Source: Micromonospora_H sonneratiae (GTDB lineage: Bacteria; Actinomycetota; Actinomycetes; Mycobacteriales; Micromonosporaceae). From it: a stretch of 64,000 bases of DNA. The notes beneath the pieces were generated by a model. It did not search any database. It was not told the origin of the DNA and worked only from the letters and a program-made list of their open reading frames with translations. Within the stretch, counting starts at the first letter, position 1. Each line of letters starts with the position of its first letter. Of the stretch, positions 1-8,632 are shown piece by piece. The stretch lies in assembly GCF_042679305.1 (NCBI RefSeq), contig NZ_JBHTMP010000024.1, forward strand, positions 1 to 64,000, in the 5' to 3' direction. The position numbers and the translations under genes are program-made.

Positions 1-78
1 AACCCGAACACCGCCTCCTACTGGATGGCAACCGACAACCTGGCCGACTGGATCGCCACCCGCGGCTACTCCGCCTGA
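1..78 (+). CDS. C-terminal end of an unidentified protein (partial)
   Basis: An open frame enters from the left edge and stops at TGA 76-78, leaving 25 residues that end in DWIATRGYSA. The stretch is too short to assign a family. It is followed 20 bases later by a strong terminator hairpin, which supports this being a genuine 3' gene end. The start and most of the protein lie outside the window. Confidence 0.55.
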   Translation, partial: NPNTASYWMATDNLADWIATRGYSA

Positions 79-98
79 CACACAACAACACAACAACC

Positions 99-132
99 AC
101 GAAGGGCCAGCCCAACCGGGCTGGCCCTTCGT
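99..132. terminator. Perfect 15-bp hairpin terminator
   Basis: Positions 99-113 pair perfectly with 118-132 around an AACC loop. It lies just after the partial gene ending at 78 and before the 3' end of the convergent cold-shock gene (stop at 173), so it probably ends transcription from both sides. It has no T-run, which is common in high-GC actinomycetes. Confidence 0.75.
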
Positions 133-172
133 CGCGTCCCGACCCCGATCCGCCGCAGAGGCAGAAGAAGGC

Positions 173-607
173 TCAGGCCTCGACCCATCCATGCGAACGA
201 GCGTGGTCGACGAGGTGCTGTCGGACCTGCGCGATCTGCCCGCCGGTCAACGAGGGCACGTGCTGGATCAGTACCTCGGTGACCTCGGCGGTGAACTCAC
301 GGGGCGTCAGGACGTCGCACAACCCGTCGTCCTCGGCCCCGGTGCTGATCTTCGCCCGTCCGTCGACACTGCCGACCGGGCGTTCGAACCGGGCCGCTGT
401 GGGGGTGCCGAGGACCCGCACCGTCGCCACCTTCGGACCGCGCTCGCTCTGCTCGGCCTCGAACTCCACCTTCATTCCTGGATGTACCAGGTGTCGCTGG
501 TCACCGAAGTCGTTCGCGTGGACGAATACGTCTTCTCCGCCGCCGGCCGGCGCAATGAAGCCGTAGCCACGGACGTCGTCGAACCGCAGGACTCTTCCTA
601 CCGCCAC
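173..607 (-). CDS. Cold-shock-domain protein with C-terminal extension
   Basis: The N-terminal ~65 residues form a cold-shock (CSD, OB-fold) domain. The start VAVGRVLRFDDVRGYGFIAP and the motif DVFVHANDF give the RNP1-like and RNP2-like nucleic-acid-binding patches. The remaining ~75 residues are charged and unassigned, giving 144 aa, longer than classical 67-aa CspA proteins but of a size I associate with actinobacterial CSD proteins. I chose the GTG at 607 because AGGTGG lies 6 bases upstream and the CSD begins there. An ATG at 688 would add an implausible Cys/Arg-rich leader. Expected role: single-stranded nucleic acid binding in the cytoplasm. Confidence 0.85.
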   Translation of the reverse strand: MAVGRVLRFDDVRGYGFIAPAGGGEDVFVHANDFGDQRHLVHPGMKVEFEAEQSERGPKVATVRVLGTPTAARFERPVGSVDGRAKISTGAEDDGLCDVLTPREFTAEVTEVLIQHVPSLTGGQIAQVRQHLVDHARSHGWVEA

Positions 608-784
608 CACACACCACCTAAACCGCCCATGCGCCGGCGACGCAACACTGGCGCATCCGCGCCGCCAGCAACAACAAACATCCTTCACTTACCACCCCGC
701 TAGCGGAGCCACCAATACTGTACGTACATCACGGGGCCACGACTAGCCGGTAGTGCCGGATGGCGGCGGGGTGGGTGCGGGCGC

Positions 785-1651
785 TCAGGTCGCGCAAATG
801 GCGAAGGCGCGCACCTTCCAGGTGCTGCTGTAGCCATCCTCGTCCTCGGCGGCGCTCACCGTCACGGCTGTCGAGGAGCTGGCGTACGCGCCGGTCAACC
901 GGACCTGGCCGTCCCCACCCAGGATCTCGGCGCCCACCCCGTGCACCTTCTTGCCCGGCGAACAACTGAGGGTGAGCGACTTGGGCGAGACGGAGTCGTA
1001 CGCGCTGTCGGTCAGCAACCGCTCGTAACCGGCCGGCTGGTTGGCACACATCGCCCTGCCCTGCACCTGCCAGTTCCCCGCGTAGCCCGTACCGTCCTCG
1101 GCACCACCGACCGTGACGCTGCTCGTGTCGATCCGGAGCTGCTCGAGGACCACCTCGCTGTTGGAAGCCCCGTTGACCGCGCCGCCCACACCGAGGGCGA
1201 CCGTACCGAGCGGACAGGACACCGTGACCCAGTCCGTCGCGTTCGAGGCGAACCCCGTACTACCCGACATCACCTGGAAGCCGGACGGTGCCGGCGCACA
1301 CAGCGCCGTCGAGGTCACCGACCAGTTCGCGCTGGTGCCCGTCTCGTCCTCCCGCCCCGTCACCGAGAAGCCCGTGCCATCCCAGAGCGGCAGCATGATG
1401 TCCATCCCCACCTGGCCGGCCGCACCGGTGACGAACCCGCCACCACCGATGACCGTGGTTCCCGTCGCACACGGGGCGTTCGCCGACTTGGCCACGCTGT
1501 TGCTGGCGCTCGTTCCGACGGTACGGGTAAGGCCGGTCACCGCCATCGCCGGTGATACCAGGGCGACCTGGCTCAGCATGACCGCGCTCAGCGCGATGCC
1601 CCCGATGACTGCCGGACGGGTACGTCGTCCGACATTCGTTCCTTCTCGCAT
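785..1651 (-). CDS. Secreted protein with three related ~85-residue repeats, function unknown
   Basis: 288 aa. Starts MREGTNVGRR and has a Sec signal peptide with a hydrophobic core (IALSAVMLSQVALVSPAMA), so it should be exported. The mature part is three tandem units. Each begins with a Cys-containing CxxGxxxxGxGG-type segment, ends with WxVxxxAxCA, and is joined by a short Gly/Ser linker. The paired cysteines suggest a disulfide per unit. The ATG at 1651 is preceded by AGGAGAGG at a usable distance; upstream in-frame codons lack a signal peptide. I do not recognise a named family. Its 5' region faces the secreted gene at 2042 (divergent pair). Confidence 0.8.
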   Translation of the reverse strand: MREGTNVGRRTRPAVIGGIALSAVMLSQVALVSPAMAVTGLTRTVGTSASNSVAKSANAPCATGTTVIGGGGFVTGAAGQVGMDIMLPLWDGTGFSVTGREDETGTSANWSVTSTALCAPAPSGFQVMSGSTGFASNATDWVTVSCPLGTVALGVGGAVNGASNSEVVLEQLRIDTSSVTVGGAEDGTGYAGNWQVQGRAMCANQPAGYERLLTDSAYDSVSPKSLTLSCSPGKKVHGVGAEILGGDGQVRLTGAYASSSTAVTVSAAEDEDGYSSTWKVRAFAICAT

Positions 1652-2041
1652 GGAAGAGGTCCTCTCCTGGCCGCCGGGCGCGGCTGTCCCTGTCACACGG
1701 CTCATGTCGGGGCGACACGTCCACGAACTCGTCCGCGCCGCCGCTGTCGGAGACTCACGGTACAAGCGCGCCGGTCTACCCAAACGGCCCTCATTTGCTG
1801 TCTGACCTGGGCTTTTCCTGTCAGATACATGGTTTACCGGTTCATGACAGTCGTCTTCTCGATATCGACCCCAGCCGACGGGACGAGAGGACGACGGGAC
1901 CGGGACCCGGGGACGGGGACGGGGACGGGACGGGCGACGACGGGCAACCGGATCGCAACCGTGGCACAACCACCCGTCCCTACAAAGGTCTCAGTCCTCA
2001 ACGGGAAAGCCCCGGGACTGCTGGACGAAGGGGAGAGCAAC
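1652..2041. promoter_or_regulatory. Divergent intergenic region with GGGACG-type hexamer repeats
   Basis: 390 bases without a convincing gene lie between two divergently transcribed secreted-protein genes, so both promoters must be here. Around 1894-1935 there is a GGGACG/GGGACC hexamer run (about seven imperfect copies). It resembles the larger run inside the NRPS gene at 37.8 kb. Open frames crossing it have low-complexity composition and no ribosome site. Confidence 0.5.
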
Positions 2042-2449
2042 ATGTCGAACAGGACGAAGACGCGTGGGGTGGCAGCGGTGCTCGGTGCGGCGGCGACCGT
2101 AGCGGCGGTGGGGCTGGCCATCGGCCCATCGGCCCCCGCAGTGGCCGTGGCCGAAGCGGAGGTCGGCTCTGCGGGTGCCTACAAGATCGGGGATGTCACC
2201 AGCCTCGCGCCGGGCGCGAGCGTCACCGGCGGCTGGAACAACACCCCCACCTCCCGCTACTACTTCGTCGACGTACGCCCGATCGCGACCACCGTGACGC
2301 AACCGTGCACGCTCGAAGTCACCCGGTCGTGGCGCAAGCAGAACTGGAACGCCAACAACACCCGCGAGTTGGAGGTCTACTGGACCGTCAAGAACGTGGG
2401 CTCGTACACCTGCGACGGTGACGTCTACCTGTCCTGGGTGAGCAACTGA
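2042..2449 (+). CDS. Small secreted protein, function unknown
   Basis: 135 aa starting MSNRTKTRGVAAVLG, with a signal peptide (hydrophobic core VLGAAATVAAVGLAIG, probable cleavage after AVAVA). The mature ~95 residues contain two Cys (PCTLEV and YTCDGD) that probably form a disulfide. It is rich in aromatic/β-type segments (SRYYFVDVRP, ELEVYWTVKNVGSYTC), like a small β-sandwich. GGGGAG lies upstream of the ATG. Longer in-frame starts upstream cross the repeat region and give no signal peptide. No family recognised. Confidence 0.75.
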   Translation: MSNRTKTRGVAAVLGAAATVAAVGLAIGPSAPAVAVAEAEVGSAGAYKIGDVTSLAPGASVTGGWNNTPTSRYYFVDVRPIATTVTQPCTLEVTRSWRKQNWNANNTRELEVYWTVKNVGSYTCDGDVYLSWVSN

Positions 2450-2457
2450 TCGATTTC

Positions 2458-2496
2458 ACCGTTCCGGGCCGGACGAACCGTCCGGCCCGGAACGGT
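2458..2496. terminator. Bidirectional terminator, perfect 17-bp stem
   Basis: 2458-2474 pairs perfectly with 2480-2496 around a 5-base loop, exactly between the convergent stops at 2449 (+) and 2520 (-). It should end both transcripts. Confidence 0.85.
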
Positions 2497-2519
2497 CGGC
2501 CGACGCCAGACCGGAGCGG

Positions 2520-5500
2520 TCAGCCGGTGGCCACCAGCAGCGTCGGCTCGACCGGCAGCAGTTCGGCCACCCGGCCGGGCAGATCGCTCAGTCGATGCCC
2601 CTCGCCCCTGGCCCACGCGGCGTAGAACGCCCGGTCGGTCATCGCCCGGTTCAGCTTGCCGACCGTGGCGGCGTGCGCGGCACGTTCCGACCGTGGTACC
2701 GGTGCCCCGATCGCGTCCCGGATGGCCGCCGCCGCACCGAGCAGTTCGGCTGCCGCCACCGTTGCACCCCCGTCGGCAGGGACCACCGCTGTCCCGCCAC
2801 CGTCAGCGAGTACCGCCGCTGCGCCGCCATCGGCGAGGACCGCCGCCATCGCCTCCAACACGCTGGCGGCCCGCCAACGGTCACCCACCGCACAGTGCGT
2901 GTCCAGGCTGCGCCGCAGCAGTTCCATGGCCACACCCAACTGGCCGTCCCGGTGTTCCACCAAGCCCACCATGTTCAACGCCCAGGCGATACCTTCCTTG
3001 AACTCGAACTCCCGGAACCGGGCCAGTGCGTCCTCGGCCAGCCAACGCGCCCGGGCACCCTGGCTGCGGTAGTAGGCGACGGCAGCCAGGTGGACCCGGG
3101 CGGAGGCAACGCCTTCCGGGTCACCGAGCTGGTGGAACTCGGCGAGGGCGGCCTCGACGAGCGGCTCCGCGCGGTCGAGGTCACCGGTGAGCCAACTGGT
3201 GAAGCCGGACATCAGCAGGGTGTCCGCGACACCGCGCCGGTCGGCGGCGGCCCGGTAGACGGCCAACGCCTCGGCGTACCGGGAAAGCGATCGAGCCGAC
3301 CGGCCCTGTTCCCGGTCGACCGACGCCAGCAGACTCATCGACCGGGCACCGCCGGTCTCGTCCCCCAACTCCCGGTGCACGGCGACAGCGCGCTCGCCGT
3401 ATTCGGTCGCGGCGGCATAGTCGCAGTCGAAGAGCGCCAGGTACGCGGCCGACAGGCAGGCCCGGGCCAACTCGGGTACGGGTTCGTCGCCGGAGGTGGA
3501 CAGGGCGTCCTCAAGCCATCGCCGACCATCGCGGTACCGCCCCCGCAGATGGCAGTACCGGGCCAGCCCGGCAGCCAGTCGGAGCTGCTCGAGCCGGGAT
3601 CCGTGCCGGCTGTGCCAGGCCTGGGCAGCCACCAGATTGTCGTGCTCCACCGTGAGCCGGTCGAGCAGTTGTTCAAGCTCGGGACCGTGCAGCTTCCCGT
3701 CGACCTCCTCGGCCAGGGCACGGTAGTAGGCCGCGTGACACCGGTACGCCTGCGCCAACTCCTCCGCGGACTCGGACAACCGCACGACGGCGTAGTGCCG
3801 GATCGTCTCCAACAGCCGGTAGCGGGCCCGATCCCGACGGCGCTCCATGACCACCAGGGACCGGGCGACGAGGTCGGCCAGTACATCCATCGCGCGTTCG
3901 GTCGACGACGGTGCCACCGCTTCCACGGCATCCAGGGTGAAGCCTCCACTGAACACCGCGAGCCGGCGGAACCAGCCCTGCCGTACCGGGCTGAGCAGTT
4001 GGTAGCTCCACGCCATCGCCGTATCCAAGGTGTCCTGCCGTCGACGCGTGGCCGGCTGGGCGGTGCGGAGCAGGTCGGGATCACGCAGCCGGTCGGCGAT
4101 CTCCCGCAGCGTCAGCACCGGGGTCCGGGCGGCGGCGAGTTCGATCGCCAGTGGCAGTCCGTCGAGCCCGGCACAGATCGCCGCCAGCACCGCAGCGTCC
4201 GAGTCCCGCAGGTCACGCACCACCGGGACGGCCGTACGGTCAAGGAACAACCGGATCGCGTCGTACCGGCGGGCCTCGGCGAGGCCGCCCGTCATCGATC
4301 CGGTGGGAATGGACAGTGGGGCCACCGGATAGACCAGTTCATCCGGCACCCCGAGCGGTTCCCGGCTGGTCGCCAGCACCCGTACCTCGGGGCACCGGCT
4401 CAGCAGTGATCCGACCAGCCCGGCACATGCGTCGACGAGGTGCTCGCAGTTGTCCAGCACCAGCAACAGCCGTTCGGTACGCAGGTGCCGCGACAGCGAC
4501 TCGAACGGGGCGAGGTCGGGCCGTTCCGGGAGCCCGAGGGCGGTCGCTACGGTGGCCGCCACCAGGTCCGGATCGGTCAGGGCGGAGAGTTCGACGAAGC
4601 ACGGTCCGGGTTCGTCCCCGGTGGTCGCCCCGTCCGCGACCGCGATGGCCAACCGGGTCTTGCCGCATCCCCCGATGCCGGTCAGCGTGACGAGTCGCCG
4701 GCTGCCGAGCAGGGCCCGGACCTCCGTGACCTCGGCTTCCCGGCCGATCAGTCTGGTCAGCGGTGCCGGGAGGCGTACGGCGACGGACCCGGCCGACTGG
4801 ACCGCTACGTCCCGGTCGCCAGCTGTTCCAGTTTCGTCCCCACCCTCGGTGTCTGCGACGTCCCGACCGGCGAGGATCGCCGCTTCCACGTCCCGCAGGC
4901 GGCGTCCCGGCTCGATGCCGAGTTCCTCGACCAGTGCGGTCCGGGCCCGGCGGTACGCCCCGAGCGCGTCGCCCTGCCGTCCGGCACGGTACAGCGCGAT
5001 CATGAGTAGTTCCCAGAGGCGCTCCCGCAACGGCTCCCGTACGACCAGCGCCTCCAACTCGGTGGCCACCCGGGCGTGCTCGCCGAGCGCCAACTCGGCC
5101 GTGTAGAGGTCCTCGATCGCGTACCGTCTGGCCTCCTCCCACATGGCGGCCTCCGCCCGGGCCCACTCGCCGATCGGGCAGTCGGCCAGCACGTCCCCCC
5201 GCCACAGCCGCAGTGCGGCGCGCAGTGATTCGGCCGCCTCGCTGGTCGCACCGGCACGGAGGGCCCGCCGGCCCCGGGTCACAAGGTCCTCGAAGCGTCG
5301 TACGTCGATGTCGACGGCGTCGCCGGCGAGGGCGTATCCGGGCGGTCTCGTCACGATCAGGCTGCTCAGTCCGGCGCTGGTCAGAGCCCGCCTGGCGTAC
5401 GCGACGTGGGCGTGCAGGGTCTTGGTCGACGATGGCGGCGGGTCTTCGCCCCAGATTCCGTCGATCAGGTACGGCCGGGAGACGACCTCCGGCGCGCGTA

Positions 5501-5645
5501 GTGCCAACAACCCGAACAGGGTGCGTTGTCGCGGCCCACCCAGTACCACCCGATGGCGCCGACCGGTGTCGTGCCGGACGCTGACCTCCAACGGCCCCAG
5601 CAGTCGGATGTCCGCGACGGCCGACGGTCCATCGTCTTCTGCCAT
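2520..5645 (-). CDS. AfsR/SARP-type transcriptional activator with NTPase and TPR domains
   Basis: 1041 aa. Layout: winged-helix OmpR-type DNA-binding domain (about 10-100), bacterial transcriptional activator domain (BTAD, about 105-255), NB-ARC-like ATPase with Walker A GIGGCGKTR (~323-331) and Walker B LLLVLDNCEH, then a TPR-rich C-terminal half. This is the architecture of AfsR-like and large SARP regulators, which bind direct heptamer repeats and recruit RNA polymerase, often for secondary metabolism. The ATG at 5645 has a GGAGG site; the 33-codon upstream extension does not fit the family. Oddities: an Ala/Asp/Gly tandem repeat near the C-terminus (2730-2860) and a ribosome site inside a hairpin. 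No target cluster is adjacent. Confidence 0.9.
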   Translation of the reverse strand: MAEDDGPSAVADIRLLGPLEVSVRHDTGRRHRVVLGGPRQRTLFGLLALRAPEVVSRPYLIDGIWGEDPPPSSTKTLHAHVAYARRALTSAGLSSLIVTRPPGYALAGDAVDIDVRRFEDLVTRGRRALRAGATSEAAESLRAALRLWRGDVLADCPIGEWARAEAAMWEEARRYAIEDLYTAELALGEHARVATELEALVVREPLRERLWELLMIALYRAGRQGDALGAYRRARTALVEELGIEPGRRLRDVEAAILAGRDVADTEGGDETGTAGDRDVAVQSAGSVAVRLPAPLTRLIGREAEVTEVRALLGSRRLVTLTGIGGCGKTRLAIAVADGATTGDEPGPCFVELSALTDPDLVAATVATALGLPERPDLAPFESLSRHLRTERLLLVLDNCEHLVDACAGLVGSLLSRCPEVRVLATSREPLGVPDELVYPVAPLSIPTGSMTGGLAEARRYDAIRLFLDRTAVPVVRDLRDSDAAVLAAICAGLDGLPLAIELAAARTPVLTLREIADRLRDPDLLRTAQPATRRRQDTLDTAMAWSYQLLSPVRQGWFRRLAVFSGGFTLDAVEAVAPSSTERAMDVLADLVARSLVVMERRRDRARYRLLETIRHYAVVRLSESAEELAQAYRCHAAYYRALAEEVDGKLHGPELEQLLDRLTVEHDNLVAAQAWHSRHGSRLEQLRLAAGLARYCHLRGRYRDGRRWLEDALSTSGDEPVPELARACLSAAYLALFDCDYAAATEYGERAVAVHRELGDETGGARSMSLLASVDREQGRSARSLSRYAEALAVYRAAADRRGVADTLLMSGFTSWLTGDLDRAEPLVEAALAEFHQLGDPEGVASARVHLAAVAYYRSQGARARWLAEDALARFREFEFKEGIAWALNMVGLVEHRDGQLGVAMELLRRSLDTHCAVGDRWRAASVLEAMAAVLADGGAAAVLADGGGTAVVPADGGATVAAAELLGAAAAIRDAIGAPVPRSERAAHAATVGKLNRAMTDRAFYAAWARGEGHRLSDLPGRVAELLPVEPTLLVATG

Positions 5646-5651
5646 GTCGCG

Positions 5652-5669
5652 CTCCTCCCCCAGGAGGAG
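5652..5669 (-). promoter_or_regulatory. Hairpin that pairs the ribosome-binding site of the SARP gene
   Basis: In the minus-strand mRNA, CTCCTCC pairs with GGAGGAG through a TGGG loop (7 bp, no mismatch). The right arm is the Shine-Dalgarno sequence of the ATG at 5645. If it forms, translation initiation would be throttled. The pairing is visible in sequence; the regulatory role is inference. Confidence 0.45.
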
Positions 5670-5744
5670 AAGAGCACGACATGACGTACGACGCCAGACG
5701 CGACCCGGGATGTGTCGCCATGCCGACCGGAGCACCGGGACCAT

Positions 5745-5811
5745 GCCGACCGGGTCAGCGGACGAGGGCCGACCGGGTCAGCGGACGAGGGCCGACCGGG
5801 TCAGCGGACGA
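5745..5811. repeat. 23-bp tandem repeat, nearly three copies, crossing a stop codon
   Basis: The unit beginning GCCGACCGGGTCAGCGGACG is repeated at 5745, 5768 and 5791. The third copy contains the TGA stop (5801-5803) of the RTX gene, and the other two lie in its 3' untranslated region. Each copy carries the same potential stop, so copy-number change would not lengthen the protein. Confidence 0.8.
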
Positions 5812-6721
5812 TCTCGCAGCCGGCGGTCGCACCGCCGTCGGCCCCGGGCTCACAGATGTCCCGGTTGAAGTAACGGACGGGGACCTGCTCGTCGCCGTAC
5901 AGCCGGTCGGTGCCGGCGTCCCCGGAGAGCACGTCGTCGCCGGCGGATCCGACCAGGATGTCGTCGCCGGCGCCACCGGAGAGTTCGTCCGACCGGTCGG
6001 TGCCGATGAGCAGGTCGTTCCCGCTGCCCCCGACGAGTTTCTCGACGTCGGTACGGATGGTGTCCCGCTCGTCGAGCGCACCATCGTCACCGGTGACACT
6101 GTCGGCGTCCGCGACGACCGGAGTCGTATGGTCGGCATAGCTGACCGTGTCGTAGCCGCTGCCACCGGACATCATGTCGGCCCCTTCGCCACCGACCAGC
6201 AGATCACCGAATTCGAAGCCGTAGAGCCGGTCGTCGCCGGCTCCGCCGTAGATGGTGTCCCCGGCGGTGCTGCCGTAGACGATGTCGTTGCCCTCCTGCC
6301 CGTACACCATCGTTCCGCGTACGCCCTGCAGGTCGATGACGTCGTCGCCCGCGCCCCCGTACGCCTTGGCGTATGCCGTGGAGGCTTGGATGGCCAGCGT
6401 GTCGTCGAGGTCGCCGGTCCAGACCGTGATCACTCCGATCCCAGCCGCCGTGCAGCTCACCTGATGGCTGGTGACCTGGGCGCAGCCGGTGCCGGCAGAA
6501 AGTGGCGCCCCGGTGTCGGTGATGACGAATTCGATGCCGTCGAACCGGATGTCTATCCTGTTCGCATATCCCGGTTCTGCCGCATGGACCAGGGTCGTAC
6601 CGCTGAGGTAGACCGAGCCGCCTGACGCGTACGCCGGCGCCCCACCGGACAGCACGCCCGCAGCAGCCAACCCCAGCGACACGCCAGCGCAGACCATGGT
6701 CCTGCGTGGATTCGCAGACAA
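5801..6721 (-). CDS. Secreted calcium-binding RTX (hemolysin-type repeat) protein
   Basis: 306 aa. Signal peptide (VCAGVSLGLAAAGVLSG...AYA), a ~100-residue β-rich N-terminal region, then RTX nonapeptides of the GGxGxDxLx type (YGGAGDDVIDL, YGQEGNDIVYG, YGGAGDDRLYG, VGGSGNDLLIG, SGGAGDDILVG) that fold into a Ca2+-binding parallel β-roll. A Cys-containing tail follows. I chose a TTG start at 6721 because GGGAGG lies 5 bases upstream; the ATG nine residues in (6697) is the alternative. Secretion here is by signal peptide, unlike Gram-negative RTX proteins that use type I export. No enzymatic domain is visible. Confidence 0.85.
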   Translation of the reverse strand: MSANPRRTMVCAGVSLGLAAAGVLSGGAPAYASGGSVYLSGTTLVHAAEPGYANRIDIRFDGIEFVITDTGAPLSAGTGCAQVTSHQVSCTAAGIGVITVWTGDLDDTLAIQASTAYAKAYGGAGDDVIDLQGVRGTMVYGQEGNDIVYGSTAGDTIYGGAGDDRLYGFEFGDLLVGGEGADMMSGGSGYDTVSYADHTTPVVADADSVTGDDGALDERDTIRTDVEKLVGGSGNDLLIGTDRSDELSGGAGDDILVGSAGDDVLSGDAGTDRLYGDEQVPVRYFNRDICEPGADGGATAGCEIVR

Positions 6722-6828
6722 TGCAACCTCCCGTTGTTCCCCCACGGGCGTTTCGCCGCCCGTCACCGGCAGTGCAGCATCGGGCGGTTGTGATTCGGTT
6801 GCGTCGCTACGGGTGCCTGCCGCTCGGG

Positions 6829-8592
6829 CTACGCCAGGCTGGTATGGAGGACTCGCAGGCGGAAGCTGATCTCCTCCCGGATCGACGTGGTATCGGCCTG
6901 TCGGGGACCGGGGAAGCCCTCGAAATGGTGGAGCAGGGCATCGCCGATGAGCCAGCCGATCACCTGGACCTGCGCATTCGGGCAGTGGTCTCGCAGGTAG
7001 GCGTTGGCCAGCCGACGGTGACGTACGATCGCCGACTGGTTGGCGTCGATAAAGTCGACCAACTGCTCCAGGCTCGTCAGGGTGCCATGGTGCTGCCACT
7101 GTCGGAGACAGGGCATGACGTCCGGTTCGACGAACATGATTGCGGCGAGGACGGACCCGGCGTCGTCGGCGGCTTCCCCGTGGAGGGCAACGTCCCAGTG
7201 GGCCTGCGCGAAGGCCCGCATCGCGGCGACCTCGGGTGCCGGCCAGGTCGTGAACTCGCCGTAGGCGACGTGATGGTAGAGCAGCTCGACGTCGGGCCAG
7301 TTGAAGCCCTCGGTGGCGCCGATCTCCATGATCCGGGGAAGGAAGTGTTTGAGATCGGTGACGCCACCCCAGGTGGTGAGCGAGGAGGCGGCGAAACTAC
7401 GCAGGTCGTCGGCGCTCAGTTGACGTAGTGGCTGGCTCCGCAGCTGCTGCTCGTCTGCGCTGGTGAAGCAGTGCGGGCAGGGATCCGTCGAGTCGTGCAA
7501 CGGGTACGCGGCGAAGACCTCGTAGAGCCGTTCGATCGAGTCGTTCAACGCAGCGATCGCCTGGGGCCTGGTCGTGATCCGGGGTCGATGCTGCGGATCA
7601 AGGTGCTGCGGGTCCCAGTGTGCGGCATACCGCAGCAGCGACTCGGCGAGGTCCGGATGGCTGGCCGCCCACACGTCGTCGAACAGGAACCACTGCTGGT
7701 AGCCGAACTCTTCACTGACGTACATCGCCAGTTGGGCGATGTGCTCGTCGACGTGCAGCAGCGAGCGATCCGGGTCTCGGCCGAATTCGTACTGCTCGAC
7801 GGAGGTCGTCTGGCCCAGTGCGGCCTCATGGGTTGGCGGAGCCGGCGACTGGGCATTGATACCGAATCCGGGCCAGCGGTTGGCGCGGTCCAGCGCCGCC
7901 GTGATGTCCTGCTCGTCCGGGGCTACCAGTGTCCGCAGCACCTGTAGTTCCAGCGGCCACCCACTGCACTCGTCCACTGTCGCCCGGCGCAGGCGGTCGG
8001 CGAAGTCGGGCAGCCGTACTCCGGAGAAGGCGGTCGGCACCGGGTGGTCGAAGCTGCATCCGTCGCGGAACGTCAGGAAGACCGCATAGGTGCAGCCGCT
8101 ACCGTCGCCGCGTACCGTGCTGCGGGCCAACGGCAGGTCGTCGGTGGCGAACGTCCGTTTCGGAGATCCGGCGTCGGTGGGCAGCGGCCACTCGTCGTGC
8201 AGCGGGTACGCCCACCGCTGCGGATCCGCTGCGGCCAGGGCGTCGTCGACGAACATGTACGCCAGGTCCACCTCGTCGTCGTCGGTCCTGACCCGCAACG
8301 CGTGCCCGTCGAGTCGTAGGTTCGTCGCTGGGTCGCCCTCGATGTAGAGCTGCTCGCCCAGCAGGACGTGCAGCTGTTCCCAGGTCTGCGGCTCGGCCAA
8401 CCGGTGCTCGACTGCCGCCTCGAAGATCGAGGAAAGGCCGTAGACGTCACCGCCGAGTTCCGCCTCGACCCAGGCACGTGGATCGTCGACCGACCAGCCT
8501 CGGCGGAACCAGTCCAGCACGGTCGCGTCGGGCAACCGACGTACCCGCCTACCCAGCGGCCCCTCGTAGTGCGACCGATAGACGAACAGCAT
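6829..8592 (-). CDS. Uncharacterised ~590-aa soluble protein
   Basis: 587 aa from the ATG at 8592 (MLFVYRSHYEGPLGRRVRRLPD). An ATG ten codons upstream (8622) is possible, but neither has a strong ribosome site. No signal peptide or membrane segment. It is Trp- and acid-rich, with a CPHC motif (DPCPHCFT) that could hold a metal or disulfide. I recall similar hypothetical proteins in actinomycetes but no known function. It is followed by an upstream same-strand DUF2809 gene 40 bases away, probably co-transcribed. Confidence 0.75.
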   Translation of the reverse strand: MLFVYRSHYEGPLGRRVRRLPDATVLDWFRRGWSVDDPRAWVEAELGGDVYGLSSIFEAAVEHRLAEPQTWEQLHVLLGEQLYIEGDPATNLRLDGHALRVRTDDDEVDLAYMFVDDALAAADPQRWAYPLHDEWPLPTDAGSPKRTFATDDLPLARSTVRGDGSGCTYAVFLTFRDGCSFDHPVPTAFSGVRLPDFADRLRRATVDECSGWPLELQVLRTLVAPDEQDITAALDRANRWPGFGINAQSPAPPTHEAALGQTTSVEQYEFGRDPDRSLLHVDEHIAQLAMYVSEEFGYQQWFLFDDVWAASHPDLAESLLRYAAHWDPQHLDPQHRPRITTRPQAIAALNDSIERLYEVFAAYPLHDSTDPCPHCFTSADEQQLRSQPLRQLSADDLRSFAASSLTTWGGVTDLKHFLPRIMEIGATEGFNWPDVELLYHHVAYGEFTTWPAPEVAAMRAFAQAHWDVALHGEAADDAGSVLAAIMFVEPDVMPCLRQWQHHGTLTSLEQLVDFIDANQSAIVRHRRLANAYLRDHCPNAQVQVIGWLIGDALLHHFEGFPGPRQADTTSIREEISFRLRVLHTSLA

Positions 8593-8632
8593 GCCGCAGA
8601 GGATAGGCCCTGCCGCCGACATCGAGTTCGCA

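Noticed and set aside
2595..4409. 604-aa antisense open frame inside the SARP gene
   Set aside because: No ribosome site and shadow composition; the SARP frame has complete domains.
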